Below are positions 1-6,631 of a stretch of 12,496 nucleotides of DNA, piece by piece. Each line of letters starts with the position of its first letter. Positions within the stretch are counted from its first letter, which is position 1. A model generated the notes under the pieces. That model was not told the DNA's origin and made no database searches. It was given only the letters and a program-made list of their open reading frames with translations. The stretch is taken from NCBI GenBank assembly GCA_902572065.1, contig CACGEL010000021.1, positions 1 to 12,496 of the forward strand. The letters run 5' to 3'. This DNA comes from an uncultured Prochlorococcus sp. (GTDB lineage: Bacteria > Cyanobacteriota > Cyanobacteriia > PCC-6307 > Cyanobiaceae). The translations under genes and the position numbers were made by a program.

Positions 1-52
1 AAAGGAACTTCAACTGATTAAATTCACGTTACCAATCTAAAAGGAAAAAAAA

Positions 53-436
53 TTGGAATTAAGAACTAAGATTGTTTCTGGAGTAATAAGAACGCTAAAA
101 TTACCTCCTAGATTTCGTCTAAAAATGGTTAAAGATGACCCTGTAAGATTGGAGTTAAGTTTAACTCCTTCTTATGGAAAAAATCCAGTAATAGTTGGTT
201 TAGTTGAATCTCTAGATTTAGTTGCCAGAAGAGACAGAGATGGCAGAATGCCTAGAGATCTTAAAGGAACTTGGGATTGGACTGTCAGGCATGGGAAAGT
301 AAGTACTGGTGGTTGGAACCCAATGCTCAAAGAAGCACTCCAAACTATGTTTGAGACTGGATTGCCTGCTATCATATATGAAGAATTAACTGGAGATGAA
401 TATAAGCCAGTTGATGGGATGAGACATGTTAGATAA
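53..436 (+). CDS. Conserved-looking cyanobacterial hypothetical protein, 127 aa
   Basis: I do not recognise a named family. The product is soluble, with no membrane segment or signal peptide. The N-terminal third is basic (a leucine/proline/arginine-rich stretch near residues 15-25). A central acidic/basic patch with several Arg-Asp pairs lies at about 57-70, and a Trp-rich segment (WDWTVRH at 74-80, GGWNP at 86-90) follows. The start is TTG at 53, supported by AAGGA at 41-45, seven bases upstream, a good Shine-Dalgarno in a genome where most genes here lack one. The composition and complexity look like a genuine gene, and the opposite-strand frame over 172-375 is only a shadow. The next gene downstream on this strand is the hli minigene after 71 nt. 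No function can be assigned from sequence alone. Confidence 0.85.
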   Translation: MELRTKIVSGVIRTLKLPPRFRLKMVKDDPVRLELSLTPSYGKNPVIVGLVESLDLVARRDRDGRMPRDLKGTWDWTVRHGKVSTGGWNPMLKEALQTMFETGLPAIIYEELTGDEYKPVDGMRHVR

Positions 437-507
437 TTCTTAATTTATTTTCCATAAATCTAACCTTCAAACGCTAAAATAAATTAAATTTCTATAAAAA
501 ATCCATT

Positions 508-654
508 ATGAATGAGGATAATCAACCAAGATTTGGTTTCGTAATTTTTGCAGAAACATGGAACGGCAGAATGGCCATGATAGGTATATTAATAGGTTTA
601 AGTACAGAATTGATTACAGGGCAAAGTATTTTAAGACAAATTGGAATTGGTTAA
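508..654 (+). CDS. hli: High-light-inducible (Hli/Scp) chlorophyll-binding protein, 48 aa
   Basis: This is a single-helix member of the light-harvesting-like (LHC superfamily) proteins. Such proteins sit in the thylakoid membrane, bind chlorophyll and carotenoid, and protect photosystems and chlorophyll-synthesis intermediates under excess light. I translated it by hand because it is very short. It begins MNEDNQPRFGFVIFAETWNG, and the signature E-x-x-N-G-R-x-A-M-x-G is at residues 16-26 (AETWNGRMAMIG spans 15-26). The glutamate and asparagine/arginine of this motif ligate chlorophyll and pair helices in the family. One membrane helix of about 20 residues (roughly 19-38) follows. The length is typical of the short Hli class that is abundant in Prochlorococcus and its phages. 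ATG start with no clear Shine-Dalgarno. It faces the zinc-ribbon gene at 683-1009 across 28 nt. The exact hli number cannot be given. Confidence 0.93.
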   Translation: MNEDNQPRFGFVIFAETWNGRMAMIGILIGLSTELITGQSILRQIGIG

Positions 655-682
655 AACTTTTTTTTAGATAATTCAAGTTTCA

Positions 683-1009
683 TTAGTTAATTTCTTCTGC
701 TTTTACTTCAATTGTTGTTTCACCAGGCTTTTTAAAGTTTTTGAAGTTTTGTGAATTTACATCATCTAAATCTGCACCACAATTTATGCAGGTATTACTT
801 AGTCCTAATGATATAGTCCCACATTGATTACAAATATTTACTTTAGACTTTAAAGAGTTAAAACTTATCAATGTAATCAAAAGTATTAAAAAAGGAATTA
901 AAAATATAAGTAATAAAATATTGCCCATGAAATGTAATACAAAATTAAGTCCAAAAATGGGAATAAATAATAGAAATATTGAAGAATAAATTACTAAACT
1001 TTTGTTCAT
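683..1009 (-). CDS. Small membrane protein with C-terminal zinc-ribbon motif, 108 aa
   Basis: I do not recognise a named family. Two hydrophobic stretches (about residues 6-25 and 29-50) predict a helical hairpin in the membrane. A cysteine cluster of the form C-x2-C-x10-C-x2-C follows at residues 60, 63, 74 and 77, with CNQCG and CINCG knuckles. This is the pattern of a treble-clef or rubredoxin-like zinc ribbon. The tail (82-108) is polar, rich in Asn, Lys and Glu. The sequence shows a membrane anchor plus a probable metal site; any role in assembly, protein contacts or regulation is inference. The gene lies 28 nt downstream of the YihY-type gene on the same strand and is probably cotranscribed with it. 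ATG start, no obvious ribosome binding site. Confidence 0.82.
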   Translation of the reverse strand: MNKSLVIYSSIFLLFIPIFGLNFVLHFMGNILLLIFLIPFLILLITLISFNSLKSKVNICNQCGTISLGLSNTCINCGADLDDVNSQNFKNFKKPGETTIEVKAEEIN

Positions 1010-1037
1010 TTTAAAAACATCATACTTCGTTGATAAA

Positions 1038-1964
1038 TTAATAATTTCTTCTTCTATTTATTAAAGACATACTAGCTATAACAACACTCCAACATTGTCC
1101 AAAATATAAAATAACGCCTAACAGCCATACCCACAAAGTTAGTACTAAGAAACCACCAATAAAACCATAAGCTTGAAATCTTACCCCAAGAGAAAGAATA
1201 CTTTTACTAACTGCCAGATTTAGAGTAGTTAGACCAATTCCAATGAGAATGGAACCTGGTATTAGAGGTTTTAAAGGAACTTTTCTACTTGGTAACAGTG
1301 CTTGAAGTAATAGTGCCATTAATGAAAATCCCACCAGTGGAAAAACAAATTGACCAACTTGTAAGAGTGGTAATTTCATAAAGAAATCAGAAAAAAAATT
1401 ACTGGAGTTTGATAGAGTTTCTAAAACCGTCGTTGGAATCATTCTAAGATTTGCACTGATTTGATCTAATACCATCAAAAAACCTATAAAAAAAACTATA
1501 AAGAAAGCTTCAATTCTATTCCTTAGAAATTTTGAGGCTTGCTCTTGCCATGCAGAGTTTACTCTCCTGGAGGGAAGCTGGTCTTCCCAAAGCCTGTCTG
1601 AACCTCTTTGAAGTGATAAGTAGGCGTTGCCAGCAGTAAATAGTAAAAACATTGCTCCTAAGATTCCTGCTCCAAACCCTTGATCAATTAATTTGAATAA
1701 CGTTGTTTCAACTAATTCAACAACTGATGGAGGCAAAATTTGAGCAGCAACAGATATTATTTGTTGATCTAAACCCTCTTGCTTTCCTAGAAACCAGGAA
1801 GCTATTGAAAGAGAAATAAGAAGTATTGGAAAGAATGATTGAAGTGTGTAATATGCAAAAGCAGCACTTAAATCAATACAATCTGATTTACTCCATCTTT
1901 CACAAGCTCCCCATAAACTTTTAATAATCCATGTTGAACTACGCTGCATATTAATTCTTCTCAA
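1038..1964 (-). CDS. YihY/BrkB (UPF0761) family inner-membrane protein, 308 aa
   Basis: This is a polytopic membrane protein of the YihY/BrkB family, formerly mis-named ribonuclease BN. The true RNase BN is the unrelated RNase Z-type enzyme, so no nuclease activity should be assumed. The family's transport or envelope role is unsettled. I see about six hydrophobic segments. The first carries the family-typical run AFAYYTLQSFFPILL at residues 35-49. Later segments lie around 100-115, 153-170, 203-225, 230-255 and 270-300, including the aromatic-rich LWVWLLGVILYFGQCW near 277-292. The length fits the family (about 280-320). The start chosen is TTG at 1964 because AGGAG at 1971-1975 is spaced 6 nt from it; the alternative ATG at 1949 would be 21 nt from that site. 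It is 74 nt downstream of the IMPase-family gene. Confidence 0.93.
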   Translation of the reverse strand: MRRINMQRSSTWIIKSLWGACERWSKSDCIDLSAAFAYYTLQSFFPILLISLSIASWFLGKQEGLDQQIISVAAQILPPSVVELVETTLFKLIDQGFGAGILGAMFLLFTAGNAYLSLQRGSDRLWEDQLPSRRVNSAWQEQASKFLRNRIEAFFIVFFIGFLMVLDQISANLRMIPTTVLETLSNSSNFFSDFFMKLPLLQVGQFVFPLVGFSLMALLLQALLPSRKVPLKPLIPGSILIGIGLTTLNLAVSKSILSLGVRFQAYGFIGGFLVLTLWVWLLGVILYFGQCWSVVIASMSLINRRRNY

Positions 1965-1970
1965 ATATTT

Positions 1971-1975
1971 CTCCT
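1971..1975 (-). promoter_or_regulatory. Shine-Dalgarno site that selects a TTG start
   Basis: The minus strand reads AGGAG here, followed by six bases (AAATAT) and then TTG at 1964. The spacing is close to ideal for TTG and too long for the in-frame ATG at 1949, so it decides the start of the YihY-type gene. Most other genes in the window have no such site. Confidence 0.7.
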
Positions 1976-2038
1976 ATAGTCTTATTTATTGTATCTAATA
2001 GGTACATTTTTCAAGTCTTTTATATACTTATGATTCAA

Positions 2039-2839
2039 CTATTTTTGTACTAATAAGTTACCCCATGGTTTTAAAACATTAATTTTTTCTTTTGTCCAAG
2101 CAGCAATTAAGGGGAAATTAGTATCTTTTAGGTCTAGTTCTGAATGCAAATGCATTGGGTTCGTTTCTAACCATTCAATGGTGCAATTTAGCTCCTCCAG
2201 TAAAAGCCATGCTGCTGCAATATCCCATATTTTGGGAGTCGATTCTATAGCTCCAAACGTCTGACCCATTGCAACACTCGTTAAATTTAAACTAGATACA
2301 CCAAGAAGTCTTATTTTTCCAGGAAATATAGAATTAGGGTTTTTTTGTAAAATTTTAATAGATCTACTGCATAATGATACGCATTCACTTCTTTGATTAT
2401 TATCCTTACCTTGTATCTTCTTGTTATTAAGCCAAACACCCTTCCCCTTAATTGCTATGAATTTTTTCTTTAATGTAGGAATGATTAGGAAAGAAGATTG
2501 AGGCTTACCATCTACAAATCTTGCTACCGATATAGACCAATATGGAATACCTGCAGCAAAATTTGTCGTTCCATCAAGAGGATCTACTATCCAATAAGCA
2601 TTTGTTTTAGGAACTATTTTGTCGCCCTCTTCACTTAGAACACCTTCATCTGGAGCTATTATTGATAGAGCTTCTACAATCGTTTTATCGCTCCATAAAT
2701 CACAACTGGTAACTAATGAGCCATCTGACTTGTTACTTGCACTAATGTTTCCAAAGTCTTTTAATTGACGATTACTAACTAATTTAAATAAAGAATCTAA
2801 GTCTTTTAACTGTTGATTGGTTAAATTGTTTTTGTTCAT
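2039..2839 (-). CDS. Inositol-monophosphatase family (Mg-dependent sugar/nucleotide phosphatase), 266 aa
   Basis: This is an enzyme of the lithium-sensitive IMPase superfamily (SuhB, CysQ, HisN, FBPase-like). These hydrolyse small phosphate monoesters with two or three Mg ions. Numbered from the ATG at 2839, motifs are DGSLVTSCD at 39-47 (second metal Asp), SEEG at 69-72 (metal Glu), the hallmark WIVDPLDGTTN at 83-93, and WDIAAA at 205-210 (third-metal Asp). All catalytic residues I would expect are present and the length is normal. The substrate cannot be told apart by eye; inositol phosphate, histidinol phosphate and PAP are all possible in this superfamily. An upstream in-frame TTG at 2854 would overlap the TolC-type gene by 13 nt. 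The ATG leaves a 2-nt gap and is preferred. It probably shares a transcript with the genes on its 5' side. Confidence 0.93.
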   Translation of the reverse strand: MNKNNLTNQQLKDLDSLFKLVSNRQLKDFGNISASNKSDGSLVTSCDLWSDKTIVEALSIIAPDEGVLSEEGDKIVPKTNAYWIVDPLDGTTNFAAGIPYWSISVARFVDGKPQSSFLIIPTLKKKFIAIKGKGVWLNNKKIQGKDNNQRSECVSLCSRSIKILQKNPNSIFPGKIRLLGVSSLNLTSVAMGQTFGAIESTPKIWDIAAAWLLLEELNCTIEWLETNPMHLHSELDLKDTNFPLIAAWTKEKINVLKPWGNLLVQK

Positions 2840-2841
2840 AT

Positions 2842-4272
2842 TCAGATTTTGCAAATAGATCGAATATCATTTTTTATGAAACTATCGCTTCCATCACAAA
2901 TATTACTTATTTCAAGATAAGTCAATCTTTCCAATTCATCCAAATTTAAATTATAATTATAAATTGCATTAATATTTTTTGAATTAGCATCACTTAATTC
3001 TTTTTGTCTTCTAAGGACATCTTTTAATGTTGATATTCCAACGTCGTATCTTAATCTTGCAAGTCTTAGAGACTCTGTTGTAGAAGATATTTCTTTCAAA
3101 GAAGATAGGATTTTTTCTTCATTTAATTTTAAATTTAAATACGCCTTATTAATATTAGTTCTTAGAACATTTTCAAGATTTTTATAGGAGTAATCTTCTG
3201 ATTTAGCATCAGCTTTGCTAGATTTATATGAATTTTTATTTTGTCCACCATCAAAAATATTCCAACCAAAATTTAAGCTGATAGTATTTGTATATGAAGA
3301 TCCTGATTTTGCAGAATCTATTTCTACTGCCAATGAATCACCCTTAGAAAATGAACTAGTGAATGTATTACTAATATAAATATTTGGCTTGTTCGCATTC
3401 AAATAATTATTTGCTTGATTTTGTTTAATTGATTTTTTTAGATTAATATTTTTTAAGGAAAGACTATTAACTAAACCTTTGTTTATATTCTTATTTAATT
3501 TATGATTCCAGAAACCTATTAATTTTTGCTTTTTATTAATTGCAAAATCTCCCTTTATATTTAAAATTTCTTTTAATTCAATTTTATTAATCTGATGCTG
3601 AATTTTTTGTTCATTTAGTGATTGCCTATCTCTAGATAATTGTGCATCAGCTTCAAGAACTTCAAATTTTGTCCCTATCCCGGCATCAAACTTTGATTGC
3701 GCATCTTTTAAACTAGTAAGTGATAAATCAAGAGATAATTTTTTGTTTTTGATATCTTGATAAGATTTTTGGAGTTTGTGGTATCTTGACTTTGCTTCTT
3801 GCAAAAGATCCTTCTTTTTAATTTCATAATTGTTTTTTGCTATTGCGTAATTATCTTTAGCTATTTTAATTTCAGATCCTCTAAGAGGATCTATTAAATC
3901 TAATTTCATATTAAGGGACGGATTTACTGAGAATTGGGAAGTTTTTGTTGTGGAAGAAGCACTACTATGGTTTTTGCCCGCAACATATTTTGGAAATCCA
4001 CTGGCGTTTAAATCTAATGTGGGATATCTTTTTGCAATTTTGCTAGAGAGATTAAAAGTTGATGAATTGACTAGATTTTCTAAAACTTTGAGTTCTTGAT
4101 TATTTTTTAAAATAATATTATCTATTTCTGAATAATTAAGGAATATTTGATCTTCTTTCTCTTGTATTGCTTCTTCAATATTATTATTGGTTTCACTGAA
4201 TACTGCTTCTGGAGGATTAACGAATAAACAAAGGGGGAAAACTAAAATCTGATTTATAAATCTTCTAAACAT
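2842..4272 (-). CDS. TolC-type outer-membrane efflux/secretion channel protein, 476 aa
   Basis: This is an outer-membrane factor of the TolC family, the trimeric channel used with inner-membrane pumps for type I secretion and efflux. With the ATG at 4272 the protein opens with a classic signal peptide: MFRR, a hydrophobic core to about residue 20, and probable cleavage shortly after AVFS (23-26). It shows the TolC internal duplication: long helical stretches at about 150-230 and 365-455, each holding the repeat motif KFDAGIGT (194-201) and RYDVGIST (408-415). A beta-barrel strand motif, FGWNIFDGGQNKNS (335-348), precedes the second helical half. An upstream TTG at 4305 would bury the signal sequence. 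Its start overlaps the end of the radical-SAM gene by 8 nt (ATGTTTAG), suggesting translational coupling. A cysteine pair (C459, C474) near the C terminus is unusual. No membrane-fusion or ABC partner lies in the window. Confidence 0.93.
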   Translation of the reverse strand: MFRRFINQILVFPLCLFVNPPEAVFSETNNNIEEAIQEKEDQIFLNYSEIDNIILKNNQELKVLENLVNSSTFNLSSKIAKRYPTLDLNASGFPKYVAGKNHSSASSTTKTSQFSVNPSLNMKLDLIDPLRGSEIKIAKDNYAIAKNNYEIKKKDLLQEAKSRYHKLQKSYQDIKNKKLSLDLSLTSLKDAQSKFDAGIGTKFEVLEADAQLSRDRQSLNEQKIQHQINKIELKEILNIKGDFAINKKQKLIGFWNHKLNKNINKGLVNSLSLKNINLKKSIKQNQANNYLNANKPNIYISNTFTSSFSKGDSLAVEIDSAKSGSSYTNTISLNFGWNIFDGGQNKNSYKSSKADAKSEDYSYKNLENVLRTNINKAYLNLKLNEEKILSSLKEISSTTESLRLARLRYDVGISTLKDVLRRQKELSDANSKNINAIYNYNLNLDELERLTYLEISNICDGSDSFIKNDIRSICKI

Positions 4273-5677
4273 AATTGAGTAATTTTTGAGTATTAGATTT
4301 ACCAATAAGATTATTTATAATATCATTTGTATCATCAAGAACGTGAATATTAGTCTTCAATTTAATTGAAACTTCTTTAATAGTTTTGTCATCCAAAAAT
4401 AAATCACTGTTAATTTTTAACATTATTGATGGTATAAAAATACTTTCTCCCAAATCCTTATTTAGTAATCCGCAAATTAAATCTTCACCAGTTAAGAGTC
4501 CTGTAACAACTTGATCTTGTCCCCAATAAACACTTGGTAAGCCATATAGATTAATTGTAAGTCCATCAATATTATTTAGTTTTTCTACTGTAGGAAGAAG
4601 TGCTTCATAAACTAATTTACCTACAATCCAACTAACTTTTCTTTGTTTGTTTACTTTGTCTGGAAGAGATTTTGTTTTATTTTCTAAGGTTTTAAGAAAA
4701 CTTCTAATTGAACCTACTCCATTAGATTCTTGGGGCATATTTTCATATGATTTATAACTTGGTAATTTGATACCAGCTATTAAGTACCATTCATCTGCAA
4801 GCCAACAAAATCGAGTTCCAATACTTTTTTTAAGAGAGGTTTGAATTTTCTCTACTTGTTTAATTGTTTCTATCGCATATTCTTTACTAATTGGAATTAA
4901 GCCATCTTTTTCAGGTCTAAACTTTGTGAGACCTACTGGAACTATGGCCGTAGAAAGTACTGTTTTAAAATTTTTTTCATGAAATTTTGCAAGATCGTAA
5001 ATAGATTTTTCTAATATCTTGCCGTCATTAATTTTAGGACATACAACTATTTGAGCGTGTATTTGTATTGAATTTTGTTCTAACCACTCAATTTGATTAA
5101 GAATTTGACTTGCTTTTTTATTTTTTAATAATTTCTCTCGGGTCTTTGGATCAGTTGCATGTACTGAAATAAAAAGCGGTGATAGTTTTTGAGTAGATAT
5201 TCTATTCCAGTCATCTTTGTTTAAATTCGTAAGCGTTAAATATGAACCATATAGAAAACTTAATCTAAAGTCATCATCTTTTATATAGAGACTTTTTCTT
5301 TTGCCATTAGGTTGTTGATCTATAAAGCAAAAAGGACACTTATTATTACATTGTTTAATTGAGTCAAATAATGCATCTTTAAAATTAATACCTAAATTTT
5401 CATCCTGATCTTTTTCAATACTAATATTATGAATTTTCTTGGTTTTATCCAATATTGATATATCTAAAATTTCTTCACAAATCAGTATCTGATAATCAAT
5501 CAAATCTCTTGGTTTTTTACCATTAATGCTAATAATGGAATCACCTGATTCAAACCCTATTTCTTCAGCAATTGAATTATTTTCAACACTTTCAATTTCA
5601 GCTGGATTAATATGGTAGTTAATATTAGGAATCAACAGATCATTAGAATCATGCTTATAGTCAATTTCTTTCCACAC
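4265..5677 (-). CDS. PDZ-radical SAM-DUF512 family protein, 470 aa
   Basis: This is a radical-SAM protein of the DUF512 group (annotated as Fe-S oxidoreductase related to NifB/MoaA), widespread in cyanobacteria and Firmicutes, with no firmly established reaction known to me. Domain order: a PDZ-like segment at about 24-90 (SIAEEIGFESGDSIISINGK), then the iron-sulfur cluster motif C-x3-C-x2-C at 110, 114 and 117 (CNNKCPFCFIDQ), and then the family-typical KDDDFRLSFLYGSYLTLTN at 133-151. The DUF512 C-terminal half follows from about 255 to 460. All three cluster cysteines are present and the length is normal. The start is GTG at 5677; the reading frame begins MWKEIDY. It is the first gene of the minus-strand cluster, and its stop overlaps the TolC-type start by 8 nt. 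Its promoter should lie in the divergent spacer 5678-5863. Confidence 0.92.
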   Translation of the reverse strand: MWKEIDYKHDSNDLLIPNINYHINPAEIESVENNSIAEEIGFESGDSIISINGKKPRDLIDYQILICEEILDISILDKTKKIHNISIEKDQDENLGINFKDALFDSIKQCNNKCPFCFIDQQPNGKRKSLYIKDDDFRLSFLYGSYLTLTNLNKDDWNRISTQKLSPLFISVHATDPKTREKLLKNKKASQILNQIEWLEQNSIQIHAQIVVCPKINDGKILEKSIYDLAKFHEKNFKTVLSTAIVPVGLTKFRPEKDGLIPISKEYAIETIKQVEKIQTSLKKSIGTRFCWLADEWYLIAGIKLPSYKSYENMPQESNGVGSIRSFLKTLENKTKSLPDKVNKQRKVSWIVGKLVYEALLPTVEKLNNIDGLTINLYGLPSVYWGQDQVVTGLLTGEDLICGLLNKDLGESIFIPSIMLKINSDLFLDDKTIKEVSIKLKTNIHVLDDTNDIINNLIGKSNTQKLLNYV

Positions 5678-5863
5678 AATTAAAGACCAAACTTTTTAAT
5701 TTATATTTATTGTAAACTTATATATGACTCAAAGTATATTAAATACTCTTAAAATATTAGATAGATTTAATTTACTTTAACTATTAATTTAATAAAATAT
5801 GTCATCTATAGTTTTATTAAACTAGTTATATATTAATTCAAATATTTTTAAAGCCTTAATGCA
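5678..5863. promoter_or_regulatory. Divergent intergenic spacer, probable promoter region for both sides
   Basis: These 186 nt separate the radical-SAM gene (minus) from the DUF3120-nadB pair (plus), so both transcripts should start here. The sequence is almost wholly A and T and contains several TATATA/TATTAA-like strings (for example 5827-5834) that could serve as -10 boxes. In such AT-rich DNA these are not individually convincing. I see no strong inverted repeat, operator or RNA structure. A tiny ATG frame at 5859 of five sense codons overlaps the TTG start of the next gene and is probably chance. Confidence 0.45.
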
Positions 5864-6631
5864 TTGGAAGAATTAATTACTCAAAATTTAGAAGTTAAAG
5901 ATAATTTGAAACCTAGATTTCATAATCAATTTGATATTGTTAAAAATACTTTTTTATCTCGACCAATTGCTTTGAGATTATGCTCTTCATTTTTTGTAAT
6001 TTTACCAATCTTTGTTCAGGCACCATGGGTTAGATTTGACCCTGTTAGTGCTCTTTGTTTTACTTTTGTTTTTATTTTTGTTGCTTTTTTGTTATCTAGA
6101 AAAGAGTCAGATAAATGGTTTATTGTAAGCTCCTTATTATTAGGCGTTTCAGGAAGTTGGCTTGGTGGTTGTTTATTTTGGGGATGGTTGAGTGCTTATC
6201 CTATTCTTCATATTCCAGTTGAAGCTGTAGCATTGCCTTTTGCTATGGTCGGACTTGGAACTAAATGGAAAATTGGTTCAAGTTTTTATATTTCGTCTTT
6301 ATTCGGAACTGCTATTACAGATATGACAATATTTTTGACTGGAATAATGGATCAATGGCAGGAGGTTATTAATGCGGACTCTGATAAAGCTCCATTAATA
6401 CTTCAGAAAACTTCAGAGAATCTTATTAATTTAAAATCTTTTTCGATTATCATTTTGGTGGCATTGGTGCTTTGGTTTATATCAAAAGAAATTTTTAATT
6501 CTGCTATTGCTAATTCAACAAATGGGAAAGCACTTTTAGTATCAAGTTATGTAATTCAAACTACTCTAATAGTTGATGGTATTTTTATTCTCTTAGCAAT
6601 TATTCAACCATCACTTAGTGGATTGGTTTAA
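5864..6631 (+). CDS. DUF3120-type cyanobacterial integral membrane protein, 255 aa
   Basis: This is a polytopic membrane protein that I recognise as the cyanobacterial DUF3120 type; function unknown. A polar N-terminal tail of about 30 residues is followed by hydrophobic segments at roughly 35-53, 60-80, 85-110, 115-132, 138-160, 190-207 and 225-250. A conserved-looking block at about 95-120, rich in Gly, Trp and Pro (GSWLGGCLFWGWLSAYPILH), resembles a family signature. The start is TTG at 5864 with no Shine-Dalgarno visible. A later start is possible but would still leave all membrane segments. The stop overlaps the nadB start in TAATG, so translation is probably coupled. A persistent link to nadB could hint at a role tied to quinolinate or NAD metabolism, but that is speculation. 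Confidence 0.88.
   Translation: MEELITQNLEVKDNLKPRFHNQFDIVKNTFLSRPIALRLCSSFFVILPIFVQAPWVRFDPVSALCFTFVFIFVAFLLSRKESDKWFIVSSLLLGVSGSWLGGCLFWGWLSAYPILHIPVEAVALPFAMVGLGTKWKIGSSFYISSLFGTAITDMTIFLTGIMDQWQEVINADSDKAPLILQKTSENLINLKSFSIIILVALVLWFISKEIFNSAIANSTNGKALLVSSYVIQTTLIVDGIFILLAIIQPSLSGLV

Noticed and set aside
1..40. Possible C-terminal tail of an upstream gene (frame 1 stops at 21, frame 2 at 40)
   Set aside because: Only 6 or 12 codons are visible and no family is recognisable, so neither frame can be chosen.
172..375. 67-codon minus-strand frame
   Set aside because: It lies wholly inside the plus-strand gene at 53-436, which has a good ribosome binding site; the minus frame has no recognisable protein features.
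655..682. T-rich stretch between convergent hli and zinc-ribbon genes as a bidirectional terminator
   Set aside because: There is a T run but no hairpin stem before it.
5859..5876. Five-codon upstream frame overlapping the DUF3120 start
   Set aside because: Short ATG frames are frequent by chance and there is no ribosome binding site or attenuator structure.
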